From Natronolimnohabitans sp. A-GB9 (GTDB taxonomy: Archaea; Halobacteriota; Halobacteria; Halobacteriales; Natrialbaceae), in the NCBI RefSeq assembly GCF_030848565.1, contig NZ_JAVDDV010000003.1:248001-312000 (forward strand): DNA of 64,000 nt, read 5' to 3'. Shown one piece after another: positions 49,962 through 58,986 of the stretch (its first letter is position 1; each line of letters begins with the position of its first letter). Made by a program: the position numbers and the translations under genes. The notes under the pieces were generated by a model. The model was not told where the DNA came from. It did not search any database and saw only the letters and a program-made list of their open reading frames with translations.

Positions 49962-50267
49962 ATGACGGAACGAAGGATCAGCGAGTCCCCAGGATGCGAG
50001 TTCGAACGGCGTATCCAGTACGAACGAGCCACGGACGAACCGCCGAGTATCGCCACCGCAATGGCGCTGGCACAGTACTTCGACGACGACGTCGAAGCCA
50101 CCAGCGTACGGCTGTACGATTACGTCGATCCGGACGCACTCGACGCCCTGTTTGCGGAGACCAACAGGGGAGCGAGTCGCACGACGGGAACCGTCGAGTT
50201 CCAGGTCGAAGACGCGACCGTCCGAGTTACGCCCGATCGTGTAGAGGTGAGTCCGAACAACGGCTGA
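49962..50267 (+). CDS. HalOD1 output-domain protein (101 aa)
   Basis: A 101-residue HalOD1 domain protein. PPSIATAMALAQYFDDDVEATSVRLYDYVDPDALDALF and GTVEFQVEDATVRVTPDRVEV form the small alpha/beta domain common in haloarchaeal signalling output proteins. No partner domain is attached. Stop TGA (50265-50267) is followed by TTCTGTCGGACGGAACGAT, one base different in spacing from the family A left end, so it probably ends in a decayed element. Confidence 0.8.
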   Translation: MTERRISESPGCEFERRIQYERATDEPPSIATAMALAQYFDDDVEATSVRLYDYVDPDALDALFAETNRGASRTTGTVEFQVEDATVRVTPDRVEVSPNNG

Positions 50268-50290
50268 TTCTGTCGGACGGAACGATACTC
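50268..50290. repeat. Decayed family A terminus
   Basis: TGATTCTGTCGGACGGAACG (50265 onward) resembles the left end TGATACTGTCAGACAGCACG of copy A2. The rest of the gap to 50387 shows only weak similarity (GACCGGTCGCAG), so this is a remnant or very diverged copy. Confidence 0.4.
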
Positions 50291-50387
50291 GGCACGAGGG
50301 TGGGCCGAGACCGGTCGCAGATCGCCCGACGGACGTTCGGGACCCGTCCTCGAATCTTTTTTCTCGCCGCCAGGGAAAGCGAGAGGT

Positions 50388-51164
50388 ATGGCAACCCAAC
50401 CGCATCTGTTAGTCGACGAGGGCGACCTGACCGACCGCGCGCTCATTCCGGGCGATCCTGGCCGGGTCGACCGCATCGCCAGTCACTGTGACGAGAGCGA
50501 AACGGTCGCCGAGAACCGCGAGTACAAGGTGGTCAACGCCACCTACGAGGGCCAGGAGCTGACGATCTGTTCGACCGGGATCGGCTGTCCGTCCGCGGCC
50601 ATCGCCATCGAAGAACTCGCAAACGTCGGCGTCGAGACGTTCATCCGCGTCGGGACGACCGGCGCCCTCCAGTCGGAGATCGAGATCGGCGACATGGTCG
50701 TCGCCACCGGTGCCGCGAAAAACGAGGGGACCTCGAAACGATACGAGGCCGTCGAGTACCCTGCCGTTCCGGACTACGACGTGCTGTCGGCGCTGGTCGA
50801 CGCCGCGGAGGCGCACGCGGCCCAACGGGTCGCGGATAGTGCGAACGGTGAAACCGTGAGCGGAGACGAGGAGGTCCACGTCGGTCCGATCGCCTCCGAC
50901 GATGCCTACTACGCCGAGTCCGGGGATACCGTCACCGACTGGGAGACTGCCGGTCTGCTTGCCGTCGAGATGGAAGCCGCCGCCGTCTTCTCGCTGGCCC
51001 GGCGCAAAGGACTGCGCGCCGGCGCGATCTGTACCGTCGACGGCAACCTCGTCGAGGGCACCCAGAAGGGGACCGACACCGAGGACGACGAACTCCCCGA
51101 GAAGGCAAAGAACAACGTCGGCCGCGCCATCGACATCGCACTCGAGGCCGCCGTCGAACTGTAG
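50388..51164 (+). CDS. udp: Nucleoside phosphorylase (uridine phosphorylase type)
   Basis: A 258-residue PNP_UDP_1 family phosphorylase. Phosphate-binding GDPGRVDRIA (about 23-32) and RVGTTGAL (about 86-93) are present. STGIGCPSAAIAIEELANVG, GLLAVEMEAAAVFSLARR (nucleoside/ribose contact, Glu and Met residues) and AICTVDGNLVEG complete the fold. It cleaves a nucleoside with phosphate to a base and ribose-1-phosphate. Uridine specificity is suggested by length and motif but not certain; guanosine or broad activity is possible in halophiles. It would feed the PfkB-type kinase and isomerase upstream in the same direction. Start ATG at 50388. Confidence 0.92.
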   Translation: MATQPHLLVDEGDLTDRALIPGDPGRVDRIASHCDESETVAENREYKVVNATYEGQELTICSTGIGCPSAAIAIEELANVGVETFIRVGTTGALQSEIEIGDMVVATGAAKNEGTSKRYEAVEYPAVPDYDVLSALVDAAEAHAAQRVADSANGETVSGDEEVHVGPIASDDAYYAESGDTVTDWETAGLLAVEMEAAAVFSLARRKGLRAGAICTVDGNLVEGTQKGTDTEDDELPEKAKNNVGRAIDIALEAAVEL

Positions 51165-51257
51165 GTCGACAGTTCTGTCGCAATCGACGTTCCGACTCTC
51201 GATTTCTGTGCCGTCGGTGCTTCCTCGAGCGTGGACGGGGACCACGCCGAGGCGGTC

Positions 51258-52067
51258 TCATCGCGAGCCGGCGGTCTCTCGTTCGCTCCCGGGTTGGGGA
51301 TCCAGATGCGAAGCGGGCATGAGCTCTTCGAACGGCCGTTCGTCGAGCCACTCGAGGAGGGCGACGAGCTGTTCGGTCGCCGCCTCGAACAGCTCCGCAC
51401 CGATCTCGGGTGTCGCGTCGGTCTGGTCCCCGAAGACGCCGTTGGGACTGTTCTCGATCGAGTCGTAGAACGTCGTCGCGCCGTGGACCCGTTCGGCGTC
51501 GTAGTCGAAGGTCGCGCCGCCGTCACGGGCCTCCTCGAGGCGGTCCTCCCGGACGAGTTCCTCGGCGATGTGCATGATCATCGCGGTCTCCTTGGGTCCG
51601 CCGTGGGGGCCGGGGGTATCGAAGTGGTCCTCGATCAACTGGGGGATCGATTCGTCCCACATCCACTCGATCGCAAACGCGGTTTCGTCCCGGTGGAGCC
51701 GACGGCCGACCTCCCGGAGATGATCGACGTTGCCGCCGTGGGCGTTGACGTAGACGATGCGGTCGATGCCGTGATACGTGAGATTCCGCGAGAGGCTCTC
51801 GACGTAGTCCCGGAACACCGACGGCTCGACCCACATCGTTCCGTGGAACTGTCGGTGATGAGAGCTGACACCGATCGGAATCGGCGGGGTACAGAGGAAG
51901 CCGCTCCGTTCGGTGGCCTCGCGAGCGAGCGCCTCGGCGATCATGTGATCGGTCCCTTCGGGGAGATGAGGGCCGTGTTGTTCCGTACTGCCGAGCGGAA
52001 CAACGGCGAGGGAGTCGCTCGCGACGTACTCACCGAGTTCCGGCCAGGTATGGTCTGGAAGGTACAT
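51258..52067 (-). CDS. Creatininase-family amidohydrolase
   Basis: A 269-residue creatininase-fold metalloenzyme from the ATG at 52065-52067 (a GTG six bases upstream is also possible). Metal-binding segments are [21 protein letters not shown] (about 26-46), [28 protein letters not shown] and [18 protein letters not shown]. The family cleaves cyclic amides (creatinine, and the FAPy compound of archaeal riboflavin synthesis, ArfB). Length and motif spacing agree with the archaeal group, but the substrate cannot be decided. Divergent from nikR. Confidence 0.88.
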   Translation of the reverse strand: MYLPDHTWPELGEYVASDSLAVVPLGSTEQHGPHLPEGTDHMIAEALAREATERSGFLCTPPIPIGVSSHHRQFHGTMWVEPSVFRDYVESLSRNLTYHGIDRIVYVNAHGGNVDHLREVGRRLHRDETAFAIEWMWDESIPQLIEDHFDTPGPHGGPKETAMIMHIAEELVREDRLEEARDGGATFDYDAERVHGATTFYDSIENSPNGVFGDQTDATPEIGAELFEAATEQLVALLEWLDERPFEELMPASHLDPQPGSERETAGSR

Positions 52068-52183
52068 ACACACTGCTCACGGTGAAGCGGGAAAACAGTG
52101 GCTACCGTCCTCGACGTGACTATTTCGCCACTCCCACCACGGAGACGATTACTATCGATACCGGCTCGAGACGCGGCTCTATG

Positions 52184-52216
52184 ATAACTCTTAATAGATT
52201 ATCGACGCTGAGTTAT
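52184..52216. promoter_or_regulatory. Candidate NikR operator and promoter
   Basis: A perfect 7-bp inverted repeat ATAACTC-N19-GAGTTAT sits immediately upstream of the nikR ATG (52220) in AT-rich sequence (TTAATAGATT, TTATTATA). NikR tetramers elsewhere bind 6-bp arms about 16 bases apart, so this is a good autoregulatory candidate. Confidence 0.55.
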
Positions 52217-52219
52217 TAT

Positions 52220-52648
52220 ATGGCAGTCGTAAGCGTCTCGATGCCGGATGAACTCCTCGAACGACTCGATCAGTTCGCGGACGAACACGGCTACACCGGT
52301 CGTAGCGAAGTCGTCCGGGAAGCTTCCCGGAACTTACTCGGTGAGTTCGAAGACACCCGCCTCGAGGACCGAGACCTGATGGGAATCGTCACTGTTCTGT
52401 TCGATTACGAGACCACAAGTGTCGAAGAGCGGATGATGCACCTGCGCCACGAACACGAGGACCTCGTGGCCTCGAACTTCCACAGCCACGTCGGCGACCA
52501 CTACTGCATGGAACTGTTCGTCCTGGAGGGTGAACTCGAGGACATCTCGACGTTCGTCGGGAAGATCCGTGCGACCCAGGATGCGCTGACAGTCGACTAC
52601 TCGGTGATCCCGGTCGACGACTTCAATCCGATCGCTCAGGACCACTGA
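52220..52648 (+). CDS. nikR: Nickel-responsive regulator NikR
   Basis: A 142-residue NikR. The ribbon-helix-helix domain (about 1-50, [36 protein letters not shown]) is followed by an ACT-like metal domain. All four high-affinity nickel ligands are present with E. coli spacing: His in RHEHEDL (position equivalent 76), FHSH (87, 89) and YCMEL (Cys 95). It represses nickel uptake when Ni2+ is bound; no nickel transporter is in this window. The ATG at 52220 is right behind the candidate operator. Stop TGA (52646-52648) leads into a family B-like element. Confidence 0.93.
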   Translation: MAVVSVSMPDELLERLDQFADEHGYTGRSEVVREASRNLLGEFEDTRLEDRDLMGIVTVLFDYETTSVEERMMHLRHEHEDLVASNFHSHVGDHYCMELFVLEGELEDISTFVGKIRATQDALTVDYSVIPVDDFNPIAQDH

Positions 52649-52711
52649 TACGGACCGTTGGAGATCGGTTTCCCCGCGGTCGTACCGATGGTGACGTACA
52701 GCCGTCGGTAT
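52648..52711. repeat. Family B-like element B8
   Basis: About 64 bp beginning ATACGGACCGTTGGAGATCGG at the nikR stop and ending ACAGCCGTCGGTAT. Ends are partial matches to the family B termini, and the centre pairs weakly (GATCGGTTTCC ... GTACCGATGG). A diverged copy. Confidence 0.5.
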
Positions 52712-52859
52712 ACCGCTCCGAAAGCGGCGTTCTCACTGTCGGGGAAGTACCACAGGTGTTTTTTCGTGTTCGACCGACCGTGCTGACGAGCAATGTGAAG
52801 CGGTTCGTTGCGCTCCACCGATCAGTATCGTTTACTGGATGCCCGTCGAAGACAGTGAC

Positions 52860-53231
52860 ATGAGCTACCGGAAAGTCAACTACGAGGAGGTCGAGCAGGT
52901 TTCTAGCGCGATGCACTTCCTTTCGGACCCACTCGAGACCGAGCAGGTCGGAGTGACGGTCGCGCGGTGTGACCCGGGCTGGAACAGCAAGCCACACGAT
53001 CACACCGACAACGACCACGAGGAGGTCTACGTGCTGATCGAAGGACAGGCGACGGTGGTCGTCGACGACGATCCGGTCGAGATGGAGACCGGAGACGCGC
53101 TGTGGATCCCGCCGGAGTCGACCCGCCAGATCCGCAACGGAGACGAAGAGAGTGCGTTCGTCCTCGTCAGCGCGCCGAGCATCGGCGACGACGAGGGCGA
53201 CGAGTGGTTGCTCTCCGGATTCGCCGGCTAG
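52860..53231 (+). CDS. Cupin-domain protein (123 aa)
   Basis: A 123-residue single-domain cupin from the ATG at 52860 (an in-frame start seven codons earlier, at 52839, is possible). The metal-binding motif 1 reads KPHDHTDNDHEEVYVLIEGQ (two or three His plus Glu) and motif 2 is GDALWIPPESTRQIRNG; the typical late His is replaced by Gln/Arg residues, so metal binding may be incomplete. Such small cupins bind sugars, aromatic compounds or act as sensors. Follows nikR, 211 bp downstream, in the same direction. Confidence 0.8.
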   Translation: MSYRKVNYEEVEQVSSAMHFLSDPLETEQVGVTVARCDPGWNSKPHDHTDNDHEEVYVLIEGQATVVVDDDPVEMETGDALWIPPESTRQIRNGDEESAFVLVSAPSIGDDEGDEWLLSGFAG

Positions 53232-53351
53232 TACCGTTCCACCCTCGGCTGCTGGGTGAACGCAGCCGACAGCCATCGATTGCACCCAGCAGTGCAGGCG
53301 TGGACCGCCACTGGACGATCCGGACGTGCGTCGAAACGTACGTTCACTGAC

Positions 53352-53367
53352 TGTTGTCCGACAGTAT
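53352..53367. repeat. Family A terminus before a start-less gene
   Basis: TGTTGTCCGACAGTAT, the family A right end (as in A4 and A5), 33 bp ahead of the first codon of the membrane gene that lacks a start. A second copy of the word, ACTGTCCGGCGG, follows at once. Confidence 0.5.
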
Positions 53368-53399
53368 TACTGTCCGGCGGCCGTCGAACCGATCGGTGA

Positions 53400-53858
53400 G
53401 CGTTCATCTACTCGAAACATCACGCCCTTCTCTCGCTCGTTGTCGCCGGCGTTCTCGTTTCCGTTCTCCCACCCGTTACCGTTGCCGGCCACACCGTTCC
53501 CGCCGTCGCCCTCGTCGTCTACGGCACTGCAGTCGGCGTTCTCGTCGACCTCGATCACTTCCTCATCGCCCGTCTCGAGACCGGAAACTGGGATGCCGTC
53601 CGGTTCTGTCTCGCTAACCCAGCGGCAGTCGTCGTCGACCAGCGACGGATCTTCGATCGCGGCGACGTCGGCGCCCTCTCGCGACTGTTGAGTCATCTTC
53701 TCATCGTCGGCATCGTCGTCCCAGCCGTCGCACTCTCGAGTCCCCCGCTTGCGATCCTCACCGGCGGAGTGCTCTACGTCCACCTCGTCAGTGACGTCGC
53801 CTGGGACATCAGGCGACTGGATCGGGCCGCCGATGTCTCCGTAGACGAGGTCATATAG
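53400..53858 (+). pseudogene. Membrane-bound hydrolase-like gene without a start codon
   Basis: An open frame of 152 codons encodes a hydrophobic protein. It reads FIYSKHHALLSLVVAGVLVSV, VVYGTAVGVLVDLDHFLIARL (DxDH motif), GDVGALSRLLSHLLIVGIVV and VLYVHLVSDVAWDIRRLD. This strongly resembles small haloarchaeal YdjM/DUF457-related membrane proteins. A TGA precedes the first codon (GCG), and no ATG, GTG or TTG occurs before the middle of the frame, so normal initiation is impossible. A family A terminus lies just upstream, and loss of the start by element insertion or excision is likely. A base error in GCG (for ATG) is the alternative. The antisense acidic frame is a shadow. Confidence 0.55.
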
Positions 53859-53892
53859 GGGCCCGACAGCCTGTTGCTATCGAGTTCCGGGC

Positions 53893-54777
53893 CTACGATT
53901 CGTCGTCAGTCGCCGAGCTCTCGTCGGCGTCGTCGTCCCCGTCGTCACCGTCATTGTCGTCGCCAGCGTCGCTATCGTCCTCCTCGCTGGCTTCGTCGGC
54001 CTCGTCGTCTTCGTCGGCCGGAACCTCCTCGACAGCGACGTCCTCGCCCGCGACGCCGCTTTCCGAGATCACGGGCGTCAAGTTGTAGTCGTTGCCCTGT
54101 CCACGTTTGACCACGTTGATGTCGAACACGAAACTGACGGGCTCGTCGCCCTCGATCTCGAAGGAGTGTGTAATCTGGAGTTTCTCGCTGGGAACCTTCA
54201 CGTTCGCCTCCTTGCCGTCGACGATCCCCTCGACGTCTTCGACGTGGAGTTCGATCTTCTCGTAGGTCCCCGGCGACAGTTCCCCGTCGAAGACGGGCGT
54301 CGCTTTGTCGCCGATCACGGTCGTGAGGTCGACCGTCGCCCCCTCGAGATCGAGGACGTAGAATCCACGTCGGCGATCGATCCCGTCGTTTGCCCCGTCG
54401 CCCGGTTCGGGGACGTCTTCGTCGTCCGATTCGGGGTCGGCGTCGCTATCGTGCTCACCGTCAGCATCGTCGGTATCCGGCTCGCTTGATTCGCCGTCGA
54501 AGACGCGAGCGGAATCGAAGCTGACGTCCAGTCGATCGAAGTCACCGATGTCGGCCGGCATGTCGCTGATGAGCAGTCGGAAGTTCCCGTCGGCGGTCGA
54601 ACCCGTCTGTGTCTCCTCGTCCGTGGGTTCGCCGTCGGTCGATCCGTTCTCCGATACACAACCGGCAACCGCCATCGCACTCAGGCCGCTCCCAGCGGCG
54701 AGAAACGTTCGCCGGCCGACGTCGTCCAGGAGGTCAGTGGTCCGCTCGTAATCGCCGTTGGTCTCTCGGTTTGTCAT
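53893..54777 (-). CDS. DUF4382 lipoprotein
   Basis: A 294-residue lipoprotein with a Tat-type signal (DVGRRTFLAAGSGLSAMAVAGC, Cys about 40). An acidic, Thr/Gly-rich linker precedes a DUF4382 beta-sandwich domain (about 65-240): FRLLISDMPADIGDFDRLDVSFDSARVF, YVLDLEGATVDLTTVIGDKATPVFDGELSPGTYEKIELHV and KLQITHSFEIEGDEPVSFVFDINVVKRG. The C-terminal 50 residues are almost only Asp, Glu and Ser. Extracellular and membrane-anchored. The domain is thought to bind carbohydrate or other ligands, but no function is established. Divergent from the acyl-CoA dehydrogenase gene. Confidence 0.86.
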   Translation of the reverse strand: MTNRETNGDYERTTDLLDDVGRRTFLAAGSGLSAMAVAGCVSENGSTDGEPTDEETQTGSTADGNFRLLISDMPADIGDFDRLDVSFDSARVFDGESSEPDTDDADGEHDSDADPESDDEDVPEPGDGANDGIDRRRGFYVLDLEGATVDLTTVIGDKATPVFDGELSPGTYEKIELHVEDVEGIVDGKEANVKVPSEKLQITHSFEIEGDEPVSFVFDINVVKRGQGNDYNLTPVISESGVAGEDVAVEEVPADEDDEADEASEEDDSDAGDDNDGDDGDDDADESSATDDES

Positions 54778-54883
54778 ACTCGCTGCGTCGAACTCGAGTC
54801 ACAAAACAACCGAACGTCGTTTTGAGTATTCAGAACCGTTTATAACTGTTTCAGTAGCGACTGTCACGGCTGATTACCGGGAC

Positions 54884-54903
54884 ATGACGACAGGAGACCG
54901 TAT
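54884..54903. repeat. Family B right-type terminus
   Basis: ATGACGACAGGAGACCGTAT matches the right end of element B3 (GTGACGACAGGAGATCGTAT). Lies about 56 bp before the acyl-CoA dehydrogenase ATG; no clear left partner. Confidence 0.45.
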
Positions 54904-54959
54904 CAGTGCTTGCACAGTTGCCCCGCGGCTATATCCACCGTGCCACCGTATGCCAGTAC

Positions 54960-56111
54960 ATGGAACTGCTCGACGACAGCATCGTTCCGGAACACGCCCG
55001 CGACATCAAGTCCGAAGCCCGGGAGTTCGCACGCGAACACATCGAACCGAACGCACAGGAGTACTTCCAGGCCGGGGAGTACCCCGAGGAGATCCTCGAG
55101 GCGGGCCGTGAAGCCAACCTCGTCGCCCAGGACATCCCGGAGGAGTGGGGCGGTCGCGGACTGGACCTTCCGCAGTTGCTCGCGCTCACCGAGGAGTTCT
55201 ACCGGGCGGACGCGGGTATCGCGCTGACGCTTCAGTTGGCCAGTTTCGGCTGTGAGATGACCTACGAGTACGGAACCGACGAGCAGTGCGAGGAGTACAT
55301 TCGACCGGTCGCAGAAGGCGAGATGCGCTCGGGACTGGCCGTCTCGGAACCGGACACCGGCAGCGACCTCACGGGGATGGAGACGACGGCGGAGAAAGAC
55401 GGCGACGAATACGTCCTCGACGGCGAGAAGTACTGGATCGGCAACGGCGTCGAGGCCGACTGGATCACCCTCTATGCGCGAACCGACGACGACGAGACCA
55501 ACCGCTATGGCAACCACTCGTTGTTTATCGTCCCGACCGACACCGACGGCTACGAGGCCGAACACATCCCCGAGAAGATGGCGATGCGCGCCTCAAAGCA
55601 GGCCCACATCGAACTCGAGAACTGCCGAATTCCCGAAAAGAATCTGATCGGTGCGGAGGGGGCCGGCTTCTGGATGCTCGCGGAGTTCTTCAATCACGGC
55701 CGCGTCGCCGTTGCTGGCCACGGGCTGGGGCTTTCGGCTGCGGCCATCGAGACGACCTGGGAGTTCGTCCACGACCGCGAGGAGTTCGGCCGAACGATAA
55801 ACGAGTTTCAGGCCGTCCAACACGGGCTCGCGGACATGCTCCTGGATTTCGAACGCGCCCGAGCGCTCACGTGGCGAGCCTGCGAAAAGGTTGCAAACGG
55901 CGAGAACGACGGCTACTGGGCAGCGCTGGCGAAGACGTGTGCGACGGAGGCGGCCGTCGACGTCTCCGAGCAGGGGATGCAGTTCCACGGCGGCCGGTCG
56001 GTGCTCGACGAACGACGGATCGCTCGCGTCTACCGTGACGCTCGCGTTCCGGTCATCTACGAAGGTGCAAACGAGATCCAGCGGAACCTGATCTACGGGC
56101 AGGCGCCGTAA
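54960..56111 (+). CDS. Acyl-CoA dehydrogenase 1
   Basis: A 383-residue FAD-dependent acyl-CoA dehydrogenase catalysing the first oxidation of beta-oxidation. FAD- and substrate-binding segments are present: [23 protein letters not shown] (about 125-147), YWIGNGVEADW, FGRTINEFQAVQHGLADM and QFHGGRSVLDERRIARVYRDARVPVIYEGANEIQR, which is the usual C-terminal region. The catalytic Glu is expected in the YEGANEIQR part. Start ATG at 54960. Distinct from the second dehydrogenase at 58987 (lower similarity), so chain-length or branched-chain preferences may differ. Confidence 0.92.
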   Translation: MELLDDSIVPEHARDIKSEAREFAREHIEPNAQEYFQAGEYPEEILEAGREANLVAQDIPEEWGGRGLDLPQLLALTEEFYRADAGIALTLQLASFGCEMTYEYGTDEQCEEYIRPVAEGEMRSGLAVSEPDTGSDLTGMETTAEKDGDEYVLDGEKYWIGNGVEADWITLYARTDDDETNRYGNHSLFIVPTDTDGYEAEHIPEKMAMRASKQAHIELENCRIPEKNLIGAEGAGFWMLAEFFNHGRVAVAGHGLGLSAAAIETTWEFVHDREEFGRTINEFQAVQHGLADMLLDFERARALTWRACEKVANGENDGYWAALAKTCATEAAVDVSEQGMQFHGGRSVLDERRIARVYRDARVPVIYEGANEIQRNLIYGQAP

Positions 56112-56181
56112 GCGATCTGCTGACGACGACTCGTCGAAAGCGCTAAACAGATCGCCTCGAGTTCGACAGTGTGTCTCGCGG

Positions 56182-56754
56182 TCAGTTCGTGGACTGCAGA
56201 TCCTGAAACGCTCCGACGAACTCCTCGTGTGTCGAGAGGTCGGCGACCTGCTCGTCGACACAGGTCTCGAGTTCGCTGATGCGATCACGGAGGTCCAGAT
56301 ACTCCTCGTTGTCCGCGAGTTCGCGGTCAGTCTTTTCGGATTCCAACAGCGCCTTCTTCGAGACGAGCGCGTAGTACTCGCGGATGTCCGACTCGTACGC
56401 CGATCTGGCGGCGACGTCGTCGACGATGTCGACGAGTTCGTCCTTCGAGACCGGCTTGACCAGGTAATCGTCGAACCCCATCTCGATGATATCGAAGTCG
56501 GGGTCGACCGCCGTCACCATCACGATCCGCGAGTCGTACCCCAGCTCGCGGATTCGCTCGAGGACCTCGTCGCCGGACAGCCCCGGCATCCGGCGATCGA
56601 GCAACACGACGTCGACCGAATCGGACATCTTCTCGAGGGCCTCTCGACCGTCGTAGGCCGTCTCGACGGCCCACTCTCCTCGAAGCCACGCCGCGAAGAG
56701 ATCCGCGAGACGCGTCTCGTCGTCGACGACGAGTACTTCGCGGTCGTCACCCAT
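56182..56754 (-). CDS. HalX-domain response regulator
   Basis: A 190-residue response regulator. The receiver domain (1-118) has acidic pocket residues DD at 11-12, phospho-acceptor Asp53 (VVLLDRRMPG) and Lys about 102 in DYLVKPVSKDEL. The C-terminal HalX domain (about 125-185) has ESDIREYYALVSKKALLESEK and EYLDLRDRISELETCVDEQVADL, a coiled coil found in haloarchaeal regulators. No histidine kinase gene is beside it, so its partner is elsewhere. It lies between the two beta-oxidation gene groups, but a regulatory link is only a positional guess. Confidence 0.9.
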   Translation of the reverse strand: MGDDREVLVVDDETRLADLFAAWLRGEWAVETAYDGREALEKMSDSVDVVLLDRRMPGLSGDEVLERIRELGYDSRIVMVTAVDPDFDIIEMGFDDYLVKPVSKDELVDIVDDVAARSAYESDIREYYALVSKKALLESEKTDRELADNEEYLDLRDRISELETCVDEQVADLSTHEEFVGAFQDLQSTN

Positions 56755-56897
56755 CGGTCGCCCCCTCCGTTCTTTTCATCGTTACAGCCACGGATCAGCA
56801 ATGGTGCTTCCGGATGATAAATCTCGCGCCCACCATTATTTACTAACAGTATAGTAAATAACACGATCAGATCGGATAGCGGTCGCCGATCGAGCGA

Positions 56898-58871
56898 CTA
56901 CGTTCCTTCGAACTCCGGTTCGTCGTCACCCATGAAGGCCGTGATCCCCTCCATGAGGTCGTCGGTCGCCATCAGTTGGCCGAAAGCAGAGGCCTCGTAC
57001 TCGAGGCCAGCGTCGGTATCGTCGCGGCCGGCGAGCATCGCGCGTTTGGTGTATCGGTGGGCGATCGGCGGACCGCCGGCGAGGTCGGCCGCGAGCTCGA
57101 GTGCGCGATCCTCGAGTTCGTCGTTGTCGACGACCTCGTTGACGAAGCCGTACTCCGCCATGGTCTCGGCGTCGAAGCGGTCGGCCGTGAGGATGATCTC
57201 TTTTGCGCGACCTTCGCCGACGATGTTCGGCAGTCGCTGGGTGCCGCCCCAGCCGGGGATGAGACCGAGGTCGAGTTCGGGCTGGCCGAACTCGGAGCGT
57301 TCGCTGGCGATACGGAGGTCGGCACACATCGACAGCTCCATCCCGCCACCGAGACAGTAGCCGTCGATACCGGCGACGACCGGCATCTCGCAGGCTTCGA
57401 GCTTCCCGAAGACCGTCTGACCGGTCTTCGAGAGCTCCGTCGCCTCGATCGGATCGGCGCCGCCCGCGGCCATGCTCTGGATGTCCGCGCCCGCGGAGAA
57501 CGCTTTCTCCCCGGCACCCGTAAGCAGGATCGACCGAACCTCGTCGTCCGCTTCGAGGAGGTCGATCGCCTCGGAGAGTTCCGCAAGCAGCTGGCTGCTG
57601 ATCGTGTTCATCCGGTGGGGGCGGTCGACGACGATGTGGCCGACCATCTCATCGGGGTACTCGATGCGGATCGCCTCGAACTCGGTCGCCCCTTCGTCGG
57701 CGTCGGTCTCGTAGAAGCCGCCTTCCTCGGCGCGCTCTTCGAGGTAGTCTGCGGGTTCGTAGCGCTCGTGGCCCGTTTCCTCGTAGGCTTCTTCGAGGGT
57801 CTCGAGGGCGTCTTCGATGCCGAACTCGTCGACCAGCTTGACGGGGCCGTCGGGGAAACCGGCGCCGAGTTTGGTCGCCTCGTCGATCGATTCCGGCGGG
57901 GCGACGTCGTTGCCGATCAGTTTGGCCACCTCGTTGGCCATCGAGGCGACGAGGCGCCGCTCGACGAGTTCGGACTGTTCGTCGGAGGGGATCTGGGCGC
58001 CGTCCCCGTCCTCGTAGTCGTAAAAGCCCTTCCCGGTCTTCTTGCCGAGCTCTTCGTTCTCGACTTTCTCCTCGAGGAGCGGACACGGCTCGTAGGCGTC
58101 GCCCAGCACCTCGTGCATGTACTCGAGGACGTGGTAGCTGACGTCGTTGCCGACCTGGTCGCCGAGTTCGAAACTGCCCATCGGCAGTCCCATGCCGTAT
58201 TTCGTCGTCGAGTCGACTGCGGCGATCGTCGCCTCGTCCTCGTGGACGAGCCAGCAGGCCTCGTTCATGAGTGGAACGAGTACGCGATTGACGATGAACC
58301 CGGGCGAGTCCTTGTGGACACGGACGGGCGTCTTGCCGACGTCCTCAGCGAGGGCTTCGATTACCTCGAGGGTCTCCTCGTCGGTTTCGGCGCCCGAGAT
58401 GACCTCGACGAGATCCATCCGGACCGGCGGGTTGAAAAAGTGCATCCCGCAGAACTGGCCGGGACGCTCGGTGACGTCGGCGAGCTCCGAGATCGAGAGA
58501 CTCGAGGTATTGGTCGCGAAGATCGCCCGATCGGGGGCGACGTCCTCGAGTTCAGTATAGACGTCTTTCTTGATCTCCATCTGCTCGGGAACGGCCTCGA
58601 TGACGACGTCGGCGTCGCCACAGGCCTCCCCCATGTCGACGAACGGTGTCACACGCTCGAGGGCGGCGTCAGCTTCCTCCTCGGAGAGCTGGTCGTTCTC
58701 GGCGAGTTTGTTCAGCGACCACTCGATCTGTTCGTAGCCGTTCTGGACGAACTCCTCTTTGATATCGCGCATGTTGACGTCGTAGCCGGCCATCGCGACG
58801 ACCTCCGCGATACCGTGGCCCATGTTTCCTGCGCCGAGAACTGCGACGGTGTTGATATCTTCCAGTTCCAT
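56898..58871 (-). CDS. 3-Hydroxyacyl-CoA dehydrogenase / enoyl-CoA hydratase fusion
   Basis: A 657-residue bifunctional beta-oxidation enzyme. The N-terminal NAD-binding part carries [22 protein letters not shown] (9-30), [20 protein letters not shown] and [18 protein letters not shown]. 3-Hydroxyacyl-CoA dehydrogenase C-terminal domains follow at about 185-285 and 305-380. The crotonase domain occupies about 400-657, with [15 protein letters not shown] and [21 protein letters not shown], the oxyanion-hole loops, and the segment [18 protein letters not shown]. Order is dehydrogenase then hydratase, reversed from bacterial FadB/FadJ and as in many archaea. Divergent from acyl-CoA dehydrogenase 2, with a 115-bp shared control region. 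Confidence 0.94.
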   Translation of the reverse strand: MELEDINTVAVLGAGNMGHGIAEVVAMAGYDVNMRDIKEEFVQNGYEQIEWSLNKLAENDQLSEEEADAALERVTPFVDMGEACGDADVVIEAVPEQMEIKKDVYTELEDVAPDRAIFATNTSSLSISELADVTERPGQFCGMHFFNPPVRMDLVEVISGAETDEETLEVIEALAEDVGKTPVRVHKDSPGFIVNRVLVPLMNEACWLVHEDEATIAAVDSTTKYGMGLPMGSFELGDQVGNDVSYHVLEYMHEVLGDAYEPCPLLEEKVENEELGKKTGKGFYDYEDGDGAQIPSDEQSELVERRLVASMANEVAKLIGNDVAPPESIDEATKLGAGFPDGPVKLVDEFGIEDALETLEEAYEETGHERYEPADYLEERAEEGGFYETDADEGATEFEAIRIEYPDEMVGHIVVDRPHRMNTISSQLLAELSEAIDLLEADDEVRSILLTGAGEKAFSAGADIQSMAAGGADPIEATELSKTGQTVFGKLEACEMPVVAGIDGYCLGGGMELSMCADLRIASERSEFGQPELDLGLIPGWGGTQRLPNIVGEGRAKEIILTADRFDAETMAEYGFVNEVVDNDELEDRALELAADLAGGPPIAHRYTKRAMLAGRDDTDAGLEYEASAFGQLMATDDLMEGITAFMGDDEPEFEGT

Positions 58872-58986
58872 GATTACAGTACCAATGGGAACGGGTTTGA
58901 ACGTTTCCCTCGCGGAACATGAAACTGGAGTTCCGTTTACTTCAGGTTACAAACTTCTTTATCGCTGGGGGTCGCAACTCGTTCCC
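58872..58986. promoter_or_regulatory. Shared promoter region of divergent beta-oxidation genes
   Basis: 115 bp. An imperfect inverted repeat GGGAACG ... CGTTTCCC lies at 58887-58909, a few bases from the start of the fusion gene. ACTTCTTTATCG near 58952-58963 is a TATA-like box about 24 bases before the dehydrogenase ATG. Both genes could respond to one fatty-acid-sensing regulator bound here. Confidence 0.45.

Noticed and set aside
53367-53783. Acidic 138-residue minus frame opposite the start-less membrane gene
   Set aside because: The plus frame shows regular hydrophobic helices and a DLDH motif of a known protein type, so the acidic frame is more likely the shadow.
56976-58922. A 648-codon open frame opposite the dehydrogenase/hydratase fusion
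   Set aside because: Composition (Val, Leu, Asp, Arg repeats without motifs) is that of a shadow frame; the minus-strand fusion has full domain signatures.
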